From positions 620,001 through 684,000 of the forward strand of contig CAKUPQ010000002.1 in NCBI GenBank assembly GCA_934675205.1: a DNA stretch of 64,000 nucleotides, given 5' to 3'. The DNA comes from an uncultured Flavobacteriaceae bacterium (lineage in GTDB: Bacteria; Bacteroidota; Bacteroidia; Flavobacteriales; Flavobacteriaceae). The notes under the pieces were generated by a model. That model was given only the letters and a program-made list of their open reading frames with translations. It was not told the DNA's origin and did not search any database. Position 1 is the first letter of the stretch. Every line of letters begins with the position of its first letter. Made by a program: the position numbers and the translations under genes. Below are positions 9,723-17,149 of this stretch, piece after piece.

Positions 9723-10427
9723 ATGGAAGACAAAAAAATAACAGAAGTATTTACACAAAAAACGTGGAACGAAGTAAAAGCGAATGATTCTTGGGCTATT
9801 TTTAAGATAATGTCGGAGTTTGTAAACGGGTATGAGTCGATGTCTAGAATCGGTCCTTGCGTTTCGATATTTGGTTCGGCACGTACAAAACCTGATGATA
9901 AATACTATCAGTTGACCGAAAAAATTGCATATAAAATTACACAAGCCGGTTACGGAGTTATTACAGGTGGAGGGCCCGGAATTATGGAAGCCGGAAACAA
10001 AGGAGCTCATTTGGGAGGTGGAGTCTCAGCCGGATTGAACATCGATTTACCGTTCGAACAGCACTTTAACCCTTATATTGATAGCGATAAAAACCTACAA
10101 TTTGATTACTTTTTTGTACGAAAAGTGATGTTTGTAAAATATTCGCAAGGTTTTGTAGTAATGCCTGGAGGATTCGGAACTTTAGACGAACTCTTCGAAG
10201 CCATCACTCTTATTCAAACGCATAAAAATGCACGTTTCCCGATTATTTTGGTAGGAAGTGAATTTTGGAGCGGACTTATCGATTGGATCAAAAAAGTGCT
10301 TCTAGAAGAAAATAACAATATTAGTCCGGAAGATATGGATTTGTTTAAAGTTGTAGACCACGAAGATGAAGTTATCGAAATACTGAATAACTTCTATAAG
10401 AAATACAATTTGACTCCAAACTTCTAA
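9723..10427 (+). CDS. TIGR00730-family Rossmann protein (LOG-like, cytokinin riboside 5'-monophosphate phosphoribohydrolase family)
   Basis: A 234-residue cytosolic protein with the family's two nucleotide-binding motifs: VITGGGPGIMEAGNKGA (near residue 80) and MPGGFGTLDELFEA, the PGGxGTxxE signature. LOG enzymes release the base from nucleoside 5'-monophosphates. This family is a branch of the SLOG superfamily, also represented by the two proteins at 16.3-17.0 kb, though sequence similarity between them is not obvious. The N-terminal extension (about 60 residues) is typical of the longer bacterial version. Substrate in this organism unknown. Confidence 0.85.
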   Translation: MEDKKITEVFTQKTWNEVKANDSWAIFKIMSEFVNGYESMSRIGPCVSIFGSARTKPDDKYYQLTEKIAYKITQAGYGVITGGGPGIMEAGNKGAHLGGGVSAGLNIDLPFEQHFNPYIDSDKNLQFDYFFVRKVMFVKYSQGFVVMPGGFGTLDELFEAITLIQTHKNARFPIILVGSEFWSGLIDWIKKVLLEENNNISPEDMDLFKVVDHEDEVIEILNNFYKKYNLTPNF

Positions 10428-10454
10428 TTAAAATTAGTACAAAAAAATATAAAC

Positions 10455-10982
10455 TTGAAGTTACAAAATAAAAATATCTATTTACGCTCAATTGAGCCCG
10501 AAGACTTGGATTTTTTGTACGAAACTGAAAATAATCCGGATATTTGGGAGTTGAGCAGTAACCAAACACCTTACAGTAAATTTGTTTTAAAGCAGTATAT
10601 CGAACGCACCTTATCGGAAGATATTTATGCTTTGAAGGAACTGCGTTTAGTGATTTGCAAAACGGACGATGATTCCAAAATAGGTTTGATAGACTTATTT
10701 GATTTTGATCCGAAAAACAAAAGGGCAGGAGTAGGGATTTTGATTTCAGACGAAAAAAACAGAGGTTTAGGCTATGCTTCAGAAGCACTTCAAACATTGA
10801 TTGATTACGCTTTTAGAACCTTGCAATTACATCAATTATTTTGCAATATTTTAATTGATAATAAAGAAAGTATAAACCTTTTCTTAAAGCATAACTTTAA
10901 ACAAATAGGAATCAAAAAAGATTGGATTTTTGACGGAAAAAATTACAAAGACGAACTACTTTTTCAACTTATAAACAAATAA
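10455..10982 (+). CDS. GNAT family N-acetyltransferase, RimJ/RimL-like
   Basis: A 175-residue protein. The start is TTG at 10455: no in-frame ATG precedes it, and the N-terminus KLQNKNIYLRSIEPEDLDFLY already matches the family beginning. The acetyl-CoA-binding segment is NRGLGYASEALQTLIDYAF (the R/Q-x-x-G-x-G/A loop), followed by the usual NKESINLFLKHNFKQIGIKKD. Likely acetylates an amine, perhaps a protein N-terminus or a polyamine; the substrate cannot be read from sequence. It is followed 33 bp later by mltG on the same strand. Confidence 0.8.
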   Translation: MKLQNKNIYLRSIEPEDLDFLYETENNPDIWELSSNQTPYSKFVLKQYIERTLSEDIYALKELRLVICKTDDDSKIGLIDLFDFDPKNKRAGVGILISDEKNRGLGYASEALQTLIDYAFRTLQLHQLFCNILIDNKESINLFLKHNFKQIGIKKDWIFDGKNYKDELLFQLINK

Positions 10983-11015
10983 AAGTCCTTTCTTCGGAGG
11001 GATTTAGGGAGAATT

Positions 11016-12050
11016 ATGAAACTAAAAAATATCATTGCTTTACTTTTAGTAGTCATTGTTTTGGGAGCATCGGCTTACGGGTATTCCATTTACAGAAAAA
11101 TTTTTGCGGATAATATTTCGTTTTCCGAAAGGGAGATTTTTGTGTATATTCCGAGTGGTGCAACCTACAAAAATGTAGAGGAAATTCTAAATCCTTATCT
11201 TTCGGATATGGACAAATTCCGAATGACAGCAGAGAAAAAAAGCTATCCTCACAATGTGAAATCAGGAAAATTTCTATTGAAAAAAGGAATGAACAGCAAT
11301 GATATTGTAAATGCATTAAGGCAGAATATTCCTGTAAAATTGACTTTTAATAATCAGGAAACTATCGAAGAGTTTGCAGGAAGAATTGCACAACAAATCG
11401 AGCCTGATAGTCTGTCGATTCTTCAGGCAATTACAGATAATGACTTTTTAACCGAAAACGGATTTTCGCAAGAAACGGGAATTTCGATGTTTATTCCGAA
11501 TACGTATGAGTTTTTTTGGAATACTTCCGCTTCCAAGTTTCGGGAAAGAATGGCAAAAGAATACCAAAAATTTTGGACAGAAGAAAGACTTCAAAAAGCC
11601 GAAAACCTGAATATGACCCCGCAAGAAGTGAGTACATTGGCTTCAATTGTTCAGAAAGAAACGGTTAAAATTGACGAAAGACCCAAAGTAGCAGGAGTTT
11701 ATCTGAATCGTTTAAGCAAAGGAATGTTACTTCAAGCCGACCCAACCGTAATTTTTGCCGTCAAAAAGCATACGGGAGACTTTGACCAAATCATCAAAAG
11801 GGTTTTATTCAAACATTTGGAGGCTAACTCGCCTTATAATACGTATAAATTTTCAGGACTTCCTCCCGGACCGATTGCGATGCCTGATATTTCGTCTATT
11901 GATGCTGTTTTGAATTACGAAAAACACGATTTTTTGTATTTTTGTGCAAGTGTAGAAAATTTTGGTTATCACGAATTTGCAAAAACATTAACTCAACACA
12001 ACGTAAATGCTGCAAAATACCAACGATGGGTAAGTCAGCAAGGCTATTAA
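11016..12050 (+). CDS. mltG: Endolytic transglycosylase MltG
   Basis: An inner-membrane lytic transglycosylase (YceG family) that cuts nascent peptidoglycan strands and sets glycan length. 344 residues: an N-terminal membrane anchor (residues about 5-25, IIALLLVVIVLGASAYGYSI), a LysM-like region, then the YceG domain. The catalytic-glutamate region is ASIVQKETVKIDERPKVAGV, followed by YLNRLSKGMLLQADPTVIFA, the most conserved block. The C-terminal SPYNTYKFSGLPPGPI is typical. murI follows 24 bp downstream, giving a cell-wall pair. Confidence 0.95.
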   Translation: MKLKNIIALLLVVIVLGASAYGYSIYRKIFADNISFSEREIFVYIPSGATYKNVEEILNPYLSDMDKFRMTAEKKSYPHNVKSGKFLLKKGMNSNDIVNALRQNIPVKLTFNNQETIEEFAGRIAQQIEPDSLSILQAITDNDFLTENGFSQETGISMFIPNTYEFFWNTSASKFRERMAKEYQKFWTEERLQKAENLNMTPQEVSTLASIVQKETVKIDERPKVAGVYLNRLSKGMLLQADPTVIFAVKKHTGDFDQIIKRVLFKHLEANSPYNTYKFSGLPPGPIAMPDISSIDAVLNYEKHDFLYFCASVENFGYHEFAKTLTQHNVNAAKYQRWVSQQGY

Positions 12051-12074
12051 AGAACTTTATTTTTTAAGTTTGTG

Positions 12075-12848
12075 ATGTACAATCCGATAGGTATATTTGA
12101 TTCAGGAGTTGGAGGAACTTCTATTTGGAAGCAAATTCACGATTTGTTACCAAACGAAAATACAATCTATTTGGCTGATAGTAAAAATGCACCTTACGGA
12201 TATAAATCCAAAGACGAAATCATTGCTCTTTCCGAGAAAAATACGGAGTATTTATTAAACCAAAATGCGAAAATAATCGTAGTTGCCTGTAATACAGCTA
12301 CTACCAATGCGATTAAGGAATTAAGAGCTAAATATAATGTTCCCTTTATCGGAATCGAACCTGCCATAAAACCTGCGGCCATACATTCCAAAACGCATAA
12401 AGTTGGGGTTTTAGCCACTCAAGGAACCATAAATAGTGAACTTTTTGCAAAATCGACTGCCAATTTTTCGAACGTGGATTTTATCGAGCAAATCGGACAT
12501 AATTTGGTGCAACTTATCGAATCGGGACAAATAAATTCCCAAAAAATGACCGATTTACTACATCAATACCTGCAACCGATGATTGAGCAAAACATTGATT
12601 TTTTGGTTTTGGGCTGTACGCATTATCCGTATCTGATTCCGCAAATTCAGAAAATACTTCCCAAACACATTCAGATTATAGATTCAGGGAAGGCTGTTGC
12701 CAAACAAACCCAAAGCATACTCGAACAAAACGGACTGCTCTCCCACTCTATTGAAAAAGGAAAAGCTGTTTTCTATACAAATTCCGACAAAACGGTTTTA
12801 CAAAGTTTGATAGGAAAAGATTTTTTGGTTACTGAAAAAGATTTTTAA
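12075..12848 (+). CDS. murI: Glutamate racemase
   Basis: Makes D-glutamate for peptidoglycan from L-glutamate. 257 residues from ATG 12075 (GTG at 12072 is directly in front of it). N-terminal IGIFDSGVGG is the family hallmark. The two catalytic cysteines are in VVACNTATTNA (about residue 72) and LGCTHYPYL (about residue 183). The acidic loop and GIEPAIKPA are conserved. It lies immediately downstream of mltG. No transcript terminator separates it clearly from the accessory island, except that the operator palindrome at 12873-12897 could also fold as a hairpin. Confidence 0.96.
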   Translation: MYNPIGIFDSGVGGTSIWKQIHDLLPNENTIYLADSKNAPYGYKSKDEIIALSEKNTEYLLNQNAKIIVVACNTATTNAIKELRAKYNVPFIGIEPAIKPAAIHSKTHKVGVLATQGTINSELFAKSTANFSNVDFIEQIGHNLVQLIESGQINSQKMTDLLHQYLQPMIEQNIDFLVLGCTHYPYLIPQIQKILPKHIQIIDSGKAVAKQTQSILEQNGLLSHSIEKGKAVFYTNSDKTVLQSLIGKDFLVTEKDF

Positions 12849-12872
12849 TTGAATAAAAATTCTTTTTCGTAT

Positions 12873-12911
12873 AAAAACGACATATATTGTCGTTTTTGAT
12901 TTCTATCTTTG
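12873..12911 (+). promoter_or_regulatory. WYL-regulator promoter with palindromic operator
   Basis: AAAAACGACA (12873-12882) and TGTCGTTTTT (12888-12897) form a perfect 10-bp inverted repeat with a 5-bp spacer. The -7 element TATCTTTG starts at 12904, exactly 27 bp after the ACGACAT at 12877. ATG follows at 12929. The same ACGACAT-to-TAnnTTTG distance recurs at four more promoters in the next 6 kb. The palindrome upstream of the WYL gene suggests autoregulation. It could secondarily act as a murI terminator. Confidence 0.7.
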
Positions 12912-12928
12912 ACAAAATTTATAAAGTT

Positions 12929-13816
12929 ATGTCAAGAAAAGAATCGTTAATCCGTCACAAAATCATTATTCAGAAATTGCGTTCAAGACCCGCTACGTTT
13001 GAGGAAATTCTCGACAGGGTTGAACAGGAAGATTCCGAAATAAAATTTTCTCTTCGTACTTTTCAGAGGGATATAATGGACATTCAAGAAATTCACGGAG
13101 TTGAAATAAAATTTGACCGTTCGGATAAGGTTTACCGAATCGTAAGCGATGATAATGACGCATATAGCGAACGAATGTTTGAGGCTTTGGATATTTTTCA
13201 GGCTTTGAATCTGAATAATACAATGGGAAATTTTATTCAGTTTGACACCCGAAAACCAAAGGGGACAAAACATTTAAACGGAATTCTTCACGCAATTCAG
13301 AACAGGTTTCAGATGCAGATTTCGTATCACAAATTTTGGGAAGACCAATCAGAAAAACGGATTATCGAGCCTTATTTACTCAAAGAATTTAAAGGACGTT
13401 GGTATGTGGTTGCTTTTGATTTGGACAAAAAAGCCTTACGGATTTTTGGTTTGGACAGAATTTTGGATTTACATATTTCAGATATAAAATTCCAATATCC
13501 TCAAAAAACCGATGTCAGAAAATACTTTGAAGATTGTTTCGGAATCATAAGTCCCAACAACCGAAAACCCGAAAAAATAAAACTTCTTTTTACCGAAAAT
13601 CAAGGGAAATACATCAAAACAATGCCTTTACATTCGTCCCAAAAAATCACGGAAATTATTGATGATAAAATGACTGTTGAACTGAATTTAATTCCGAGTT
13701 ATGATTTTGAAATGGAATTGCTTTCTCAAGGAGAATTTGTAAAAGTTCTTGAGCCAAAATCGTTGGCTGAAAACCTAAAAAGGCGAATGAAAAATATGGT
13801 TAAGGTTTATGAATAG
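12929..13816 (+). CDS. WYL-domain transcriptional regulator (HTH-WYL-WCX)
   Basis: 295 residues from ATG 12929; the in-frame upstream extension overlaps the promoter and is excluded. An N-terminal winged helix (SRKESLIRHKIIIQKLRSRP, then FEEILDRV, SLRTFQRDIMDI) is followed by a WYL domain (KRIIEPYLLKEFKGRWYVVA, with the WYL/WYV motif) and a WCX-type C-terminal domain (KIKLLFTENQGKYIKTMPLH). WYL domains are ligand-sensing modules, in known cases sensing nucleic acids or nucleotides, and regulate DNA-damage, CRISPR, BREX and CBASS genes. The palindromic operator in its own promoter matches half-sites before neighbouring genes, so it is the likely master regulator of the island. Whether it activates or represses cannot be told. 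Confidence 0.9.
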   Translation: MSRKESLIRHKIIIQKLRSRPATFEEILDRVEQEDSEIKFSLRTFQRDIMDIQEIHGVEIKFDRSDKVYRIVSDDNDAYSERMFEALDIFQALNLNNTMGNFIQFDTRKPKGTKHLNGILHAIQNRFQMQISYHKFWEDQSEKRIIEPYLLKEFKGRWYVVAFDLDKKALRIFGLDRILDLHISDIKFQYPQKTDVRKYFEDCFGIISPNNRKPEKIKLLFTENQGKYIKTMPLHSSQKITEIIDDKMTVELNLIPSYDFEMELLSQGEFVKVLEPKSLAENLKRRMKNMVKVYE

Positions 13817-13843
13817 GTCTTTTTATGAAAAAAATATTTTCAA

Positions 13844-13878
13844 ACGACATCATTTGGCTTATTGAGTAGTTACTTTTG
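13844..13878 (+). promoter_or_regulatory. Orphan copy of the island promoter (ACGACAT - TACTTTTG)
   Basis: ACGACAT at 13844-13850 and TACTTTTG at 13871-13878 keep the exact 27-bp spacing of the other island promoters. No plus-strand gene follows: the nearest ATG (13888) is stopped after two codons, and the oppositely oriented XRE gene begins its 3' end at 13870. It may be the remnant of a lost target, make an antisense or long leader RNA across xre, or drive the genes at 14253 onward. Confidence 0.5.
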
Positions 13879-14121
13879 TCGGGATTTATGTTGTAACTCA
13901 TCCAAAAAGATAAAAAAGTCTTTAAGCGAAATACTAAAATAACTACAAATTTGCGAAAGTGTAGAAACAGTAATATTGGTTTTTCCTTGTTCGATTCGGG
14001 CAAGATGAATACCTGTGTCGAAAAAGAATGTTTCAAGTGTGATATTCTTTTCCTTACGTAAGGTTTTGATTCCGAGAGTAATTTCGGCTAATAAGTCTTT
14101 ATCAACAAATTGTTTTGACAT
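13870..14121 (-). CDS. Small XRE-family helix-turn-helix regulator
   Basis: 83 residues from ATG 14119-14121 (MSKQFVDKDLL); the upstream extension to a more distal ATG is unlikely. The whole protein is one HTH_XRE domain: EITLGIKTLRKEKNITLETF, FFDTGIHLARIEQGKTNITV, STLSQICSYFSISLKDFF. Such single-domain proteins act as controller proteins of restriction systems, antitoxins or small repressors. It is divergent from the blade-repeat protein and PD-(D/E)XK nuclease genes starting at 14253, which it may regulate. Its 3' end overlaps an orphan island promoter. Confidence 0.8.
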   Translation of the reverse strand: MSKQFVDKDLLAEITLGIKTLRKEKNITLETFFFDTGIHLARIEQGKTNITVSTLSQICSYFSISLKDFFIFLDELQHKSRQK

Positions 14122-14252
14122 AACTCTGCAAAGTCCAAAAAAATACAAGGCTATATGATTACATATTTGTCATTTTTATTTATGTTTGTTTAAACTTAGA
14201 AAAGGGAAAGCCGAAAACCGATTTAGAGTAGGCAAAATAAAACCACAGAACT

Positions 14253-14555
14253 ATGAATATTCTAAAAATTGTAAACGGAAAATTAGAATTAAGAAAACCT
14301 AATGGTTCATTAATTCGTATCATTCAAACTTCGGGAGCTATAAATGCTGATATAAATAATGATGGAAGTTTAATAGTAGTAACCAATGATAAAGGTCAAG
14401 TTGTTTTACGAAAAGAAAATGGCTCTCAAGTTCGAATTATTTCTACCAGTAATTGTACCAATGCAAAATTTAATGGAAATGATATTTTAGTTACAAAAAC
14501 TAATGGAAAAATGGAACTACGAAAAGAAAACGGAAGTTTAATAAGAACAATTTAA
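14253..14555 (+). CDS. Small repeat protein, three beta-blade-like units (unknown function)
   Basis: A 100-residue protein made of repeats. The motif LRK(P/E)NGSxxRxI occurs at residues 13, 52 and 89 (periods 39 and 37), each preceded by a short GKLEL/GQVVL/GKMEL strand. The alternation of short strands and NG turns looks like propeller blades, but three are too few for a closed propeller in one chain, so oligomerisation or an open sheet is likely. No signal peptide. The PD-(D/E)XK nuclease starts 9 bp downstream, so the two are almost certainly co-transcribed. TATGTTTG at 14181 is a possible -7 element. Functionally unrecognised; the architecture parallels the 76-residue protein at 17670. 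Confidence 0.75.
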   Translation: MNILKIVNGKLELRKPNGSLIRIIQTSGAINADINNDGSLIVVTNDKGQVVLRKENGSQVRIISTSNCTNAKFNGNDILVTKTNGKMELRKENGSLIRTI

Positions 14556-14563
14556 TACTAAAT

Positions 14564-15679
14564 ATGCAATACAATCTTCTATTAAAACAAGTAAAATCCA
14601 TAATAGATTTATACGAAAAACACGCAGAACTTTCGGGAGAACGATTCAATATTTTTTCGATTATGGGAATGGATTCAGATGAAGTCAGAACGCATTCTGC
14701 CATTCTTGGAGAATTACTAAATCCAAAAGGAAATCATTCATTAGGGAGTAAACCTTTAGAATTATTTGTAAAACAGGTTTTTGAAAAAAATGACGATTTT
14801 GAATTAGATTATGAATCTTCAATTTGTGAAAAAGAACTTCATATCGGAAAAATAAATGAAGATAAGACTGAAGGAGGTAGAATTGATTTAATTTTAAAAG
14901 ATACAACAGGTTGTAAATTTGTGATAGAAAATAAAATTTATGCACCTGAACAAACAAATCAGTTAAAACGATACAAAACGGCTTATCCTGAAGCTAAAAT
15001 ATTATATCTCACTTTAAAAGGAGATGAAAGTAAAGCACAAGACGATGTTGATTATCAAATTATTTCATACAAAACAGATATTCTGAATTGGATTGAAGCT
15101 TGTGCTAAAGAAGCTTTTGACAAACCAATGGTAAGAGAAGTTCTCAACCAATATACTTATTTATTAAAAAAATTGACCAACCAAACTACAAATACAGAAA
15201 TGAAAGACGAATTAAAAGAAGTTATAAAAAATAATTATACTGAATCTTTAGAGATTTACAAGAATTTTGAAGAAGTTAGACAAGATTACGTTTCAGAAAT
15301 TTTTGAAAAAATTAAAGGACAAAAAATTCACTCAGAAATAGATTGGAAAATAGAATTTGATAATGTTAAATTTAATATTTGGACATCAAAAGCATCAAAG
15401 ACATTACTTTTTTCAGATAACAAAGATTCAATAAATTTTTATTATTTGAGATATGAATACTCTACGAATATGTTGTTTTTAGGAATTGTTCCGAGAAAAT
15501 TTACCACAAATGAAAAATCGAGTGGGAAAAGGTCGGTTATTAGAGAAGAAATAAAAGATTTTAAAGAATCTGATTTAGTAACTGAATATCTGAAACAAAA
15601 TAATGTTATTGAAAAAATTCAAAATAAAATAAATTTATATATCAGCAATCATAAAAAAATATACTATCAAACAAAATAA
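14564..15679 (+). CDS. PD-(D/E)XK nuclease superfamily protein (PDDEXK_4-like)
   Basis: 371 residues. The nuclease core is readable: GGRIDLIL supplies the catalytic Asp and, about 15 residues on, FVIENKIYAPEQTNQLKRY supplies the E-x-K and the following Gln. This arrangement, with the early EVRTHSAILGELLNPKGNH block, matches the PD-(D/E)XK family often found in defence islands and next to restriction systems. The C-terminal 170 residues are charged and lack a recognised domain. It sits 9 bp after the small blade-repeat protein and ends in a strong terminator, with a divergent XRE gene upstream. Nuclease activity is inferred from the motif; the target is unknown. Confidence 0.8.
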   Translation: MQYNLLLKQVKSIIDLYEKHAELSGERFNIFSIMGMDSDEVRTHSAILGELLNPKGNHSLGSKPLELFVKQVFEKNDDFELDYESSICEKELHIGKINEDKTEGGRIDLILKDTTGCKFVIENKIYAPEQTNQLKRYKTAYPEAKILYLTLKGDESKAQDDVDYQIISYKTDILNWIEACAKEAFDKPMVREVLNQYTYLLKKLTNQTTNTEMKDELKEVIKNNYTESLEIYKNFEEVRQDYVSEIFEKIKGQKIHSEIDWKIEFDNVKFNIWTSKASKTLLFSDNKDSINFYYLRYEYSTNMLFLGIVPRKFTTNEKSSGKRSVIREEIKDFKESDLVTEYLKQNNVIEKIQNKINLYISNHKKIYYQTK

Positions 15680-15694
15680 AAAATTTTCTCAATC

Positions 15695-15724
15695 AACCTC
15701 TATCGTAATGATAGAGGTTTTTTA
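15695..15724 (+). terminator. Intrinsic terminator after the PD-(D/E)XK gene
   Basis: AACCTCTATC and GATAGAGGTT form a perfect 10-bp stem with a 5-base loop, followed by a run of T. Confidence 0.85.
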
Positions 15725-15749
15725 TTCAAAGTAAAAAAATCAAAACAAA

Positions 15750-16022
15750 ATGAAAAATTTTGATAATATACCAAGAGATGATGGAGCTATCTTGTTTAGA
15801 ACAGAAAATAAATTTGGTGAATTAGATTGTGTTTTTGAGACTTGGATTTGGGACGGAATTCAGGCAAATTCGATAATTTTTCATAAAAATGATGTATCTC
15901 ATCTTTCTGATGAAGAGTTAGAAAAAATGATAAAAGAATCACTTATTTTTAAAAAAGATAATTCTGTTACCATTTCCCGAAAAAACGAAAAATATACTTT
16001 TGTGAATTTTAATTTTGAGTAG
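15750..16022 (+). CDS. Hypothetical protein, 90 residues
   Basis: Starts MKNFDNIPRDDGAILFRTEN after an A-rich leader and ends at 16022. Soluble, mixed alpha/beta, acidic, with a KFGELDCVFETWIWDGIQAN segment and a helical SDEELEKMIKES. No family recognised and no signal peptide. It lies between the nuclease terminator and the convergent small gene at 16082, without an island-type promoter of its own. Base composition matches the rest of the island. It is probably real because the frame is intact and the start and terminator positions are sensible. Confidence 0.55.
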   Translation: MKNFDNIPRDDGAILFRTENKFGELDCVFETWIWDGIQANSIIFHKNDVSHLSDEELEKMIKESLIFKKDNSVTISRKNEKYTFVNFNFE

Positions 16023-16081
16023 ATTCTGAAATAAATTCAGAATGACAGAATAAAGACCTTTTAAATAACCTCTTTTAAATT

Positions 16082-16291
16082 CTATTCTTCAGAAATTTCA
16101 ACAACAACATTTCCTAAGTCTTCTGATTTATGACCTGAAACTTCAAGAAAATGACCAAAAGCAGACATCGAAATTTTGATTTCTGTACCTGAAAAAGTTT
16201 CATTATCCAAATCTGTTTGTCCGTTATTTTTCATAACAGATTCTAATTGTTTAAGTTGTTTTTCATCAATATGAATAATTATTTGTGGCAT
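16082..16291 (-). CDS. Hypothetical protein, 69 residues, third gene of the SLOG operon
   Basis: MPQIIIHIDEKQLKQLESVM starts 2 bp after the stop of the second SLOG gene, so it is translationally linked to it. It has a predicted strand-helix start, an acidic C-terminus (NVVVEISEE) and a GHFLEVSGHKSEDLG segment. No family recognised. Being in the operon driven by an island promoter, it is a candidate partner of the SLOG proteins. Confidence 0.6.
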   Translation of the reverse strand: MPQIIIHIDEKQLKQLESVMKNNGQTDLDNETFSGTEIKISMSAFGHFLEVSGHKSEDLGNVVVEISEE

Positions 16292-16293
16292 AA

Positions 16294-16665
16294 TTATTTG
16301 GTTTTAGTATTAGAAAATATTTTTATAATTACTGTTTTTCCGAGTTTTTCGGCTTTAGTAATAGAATCTTTTGTTCCTGGAGATTTTCCGTCCCAAAAAG
16401 CGAACACAATATCGGAATATTCGACAATTTGAGTATTGCGAGCCGAACAGGCATTTCTTCCGAATTGTTCCCAATCAGGATTAAAAATGACAGTTTCTAT
16501 GTTGTTTTCCAAAGCAAACTTTTCAGCCAAAGTATCCGCACCTTTTGCACCACCAGAAACAATTTCTCCAGGATTTATTTGGTTGTTTTTCAGAAATTCA
16601 TTCAGAAAAGAGGACAACATTTCGTAATCGGAAAAAGCTCTGCTTCCTATAATTGCAATTTTCAT
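16294..16665 (-). CDS. SLOG-superfamily protein, DUF2493/YspA-like (copy 2)
   Basis: 123 residues, a single Rossmann-like SLOG domain. Motifs: MKIAIIGSRAFSD at the start, IVSGGAKGADTLAEKFA (nucleotide-binding loop), FNPDWEQFGRNA, RN and FAFWDGKSPGTKDSI. SLOG proteins bind or process nucleotides or nucleotide-derived ligands in signalling and conflict systems. It overlaps the upstream paralogue by 4 bp (ATGA), showing translational coupling. The two paralogues are about as long as each other and share long identical DNA tracts (for example around 16523-16563 and 16887-16927), so the duplication is fairly recent. Confidence 0.85.
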   Translation of the reverse strand: MKIAIIGSRAFSDYEMLSSFLNEFLKNNQINPGEIVSGGAKGADTLAEKFALENNIETVIFNPDWEQFGRNACSARNTQIVEYSDIVFAFWDGKSPGTKDSITKAEKLGKTVIIKIFSNTKTK

Positions 16666-17030
16666 ACGATTAAATTTTCATAATGAGTAATAATAACTTT
16701 TTTGTTTAGAGATTTTGCTTTTTCAATAGAATCTTTTGTTCCCGAAGATTTTCCGTCCCAAAAAGCAAACACAATATCCGAATTTTCGATAATAAGTGTA
16801 TTTCGCATAAATCCGGCTCTTTTTCCGAAACGTTTCCAATCGGGTTTAAAAACAATCATTTCGATAGTGTTTTCCAAAGCAAATTTTTCAGCCAAAGTAT
16901 CCGCACCTTTTGCACCACCAGAAACAACCGATTTTATGATAAGATTGTTTTCAGAGAGATAATTTTTAATTGTATCAGACAATAATTCATAATCTAAAAA
17001 TGTCCGACTTCCGATAATTGCAATTTTCAT
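16662..17030 (-). CDS. SLOG-superfamily protein, DUF2493/YspA-like (copy 1)
   Basis: 122 residues with the same motif series as its neighbour: IGSRTFLDYE, VVSGGAKGADTLAEKFA, FKPDWKRFGKRAGFMRN, FAFWDGKSSGTKDSI. First gene of a three-gene minus-strand operon. Its ATG lies about 16 bp after an island-type promoter (ACGTCAT starting at 17081 and GATGTTTG starting at 17054 on the minus strand), so it is a likely target of the WYL regulator. The ligand is unknown; nucleotide binding follows from the family. Two slightly different copies in one operon could form a heteromer or recognise different ligands. Confidence 0.87.
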   Translation of the reverse strand: MKIAIIGSRTFLDYELLSDTIKNYLSENNLIIKSVVSGGAKGADTLAEKFALENTIEMIVFKPDWKRFGKRAGFMRNTLIIENSDIVFAFWDGKSSGTKDSIEKAKSLNKKVIITHYENLIV

Positions 17031-17046
17031 AGTATTTAATTTTCTG

Positions 17047-17081
17047 CAAACATCGAATGAGCTAAAGCCAAACTATGACGT
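17047..17081 (-). promoter_or_regulatory. Island promoter driving the SLOG operon
   Basis: On the minus strand ACGTCATAGTTTGGC begins at 17081 and GATGTTTG begins at 17054, again 27 bp apart. The -7 element has one mismatch to TAnnTTTG. It mirrors the plus-strand promoter starting at 17099: GCCAAACTATG (17067-17077) and CATAGTTTGGC (17103-17113) are an exact 11-bp inverted repeat. Confidence 0.6.
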
Positions 17082-17098
17082 TCAAAAAAATATTTTAG

Positions 17099-17133
17099 AC
17101 GACATAGTTTGGCATTTTCAAGTTTTAGATTTG
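17099..17133 (+). promoter_or_regulatory. Island promoter driving the 17150 gene
   Basis: ACGACATAGTTTGGC starts at 17099 and TAGATTTG at 17126, 27 bp apart; the ATG follows at 17150. Divergent from the SLOG promoter, the two motif starts being 18 bp apart, so one bound complex could cover both. Confidence 0.65.
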
Positions 17134-17149
17134 CTTAAAAATAAATGTT

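Noticed and set aside
12873-12897. Palindrome after murI as a simple terminator
   Set aside because: It could fold, but its half-site recurs before four other promoters at fixed spacing, so a regulatory role is preferred; a secondary terminator role is not excluded.
16294-17030. SLOG genes as DprA (natural competence)
   Set aside because: They are only about 122 residues, lack DprA's extra domains, and have DUF2493-type PDW...RN and FWDG motifs.
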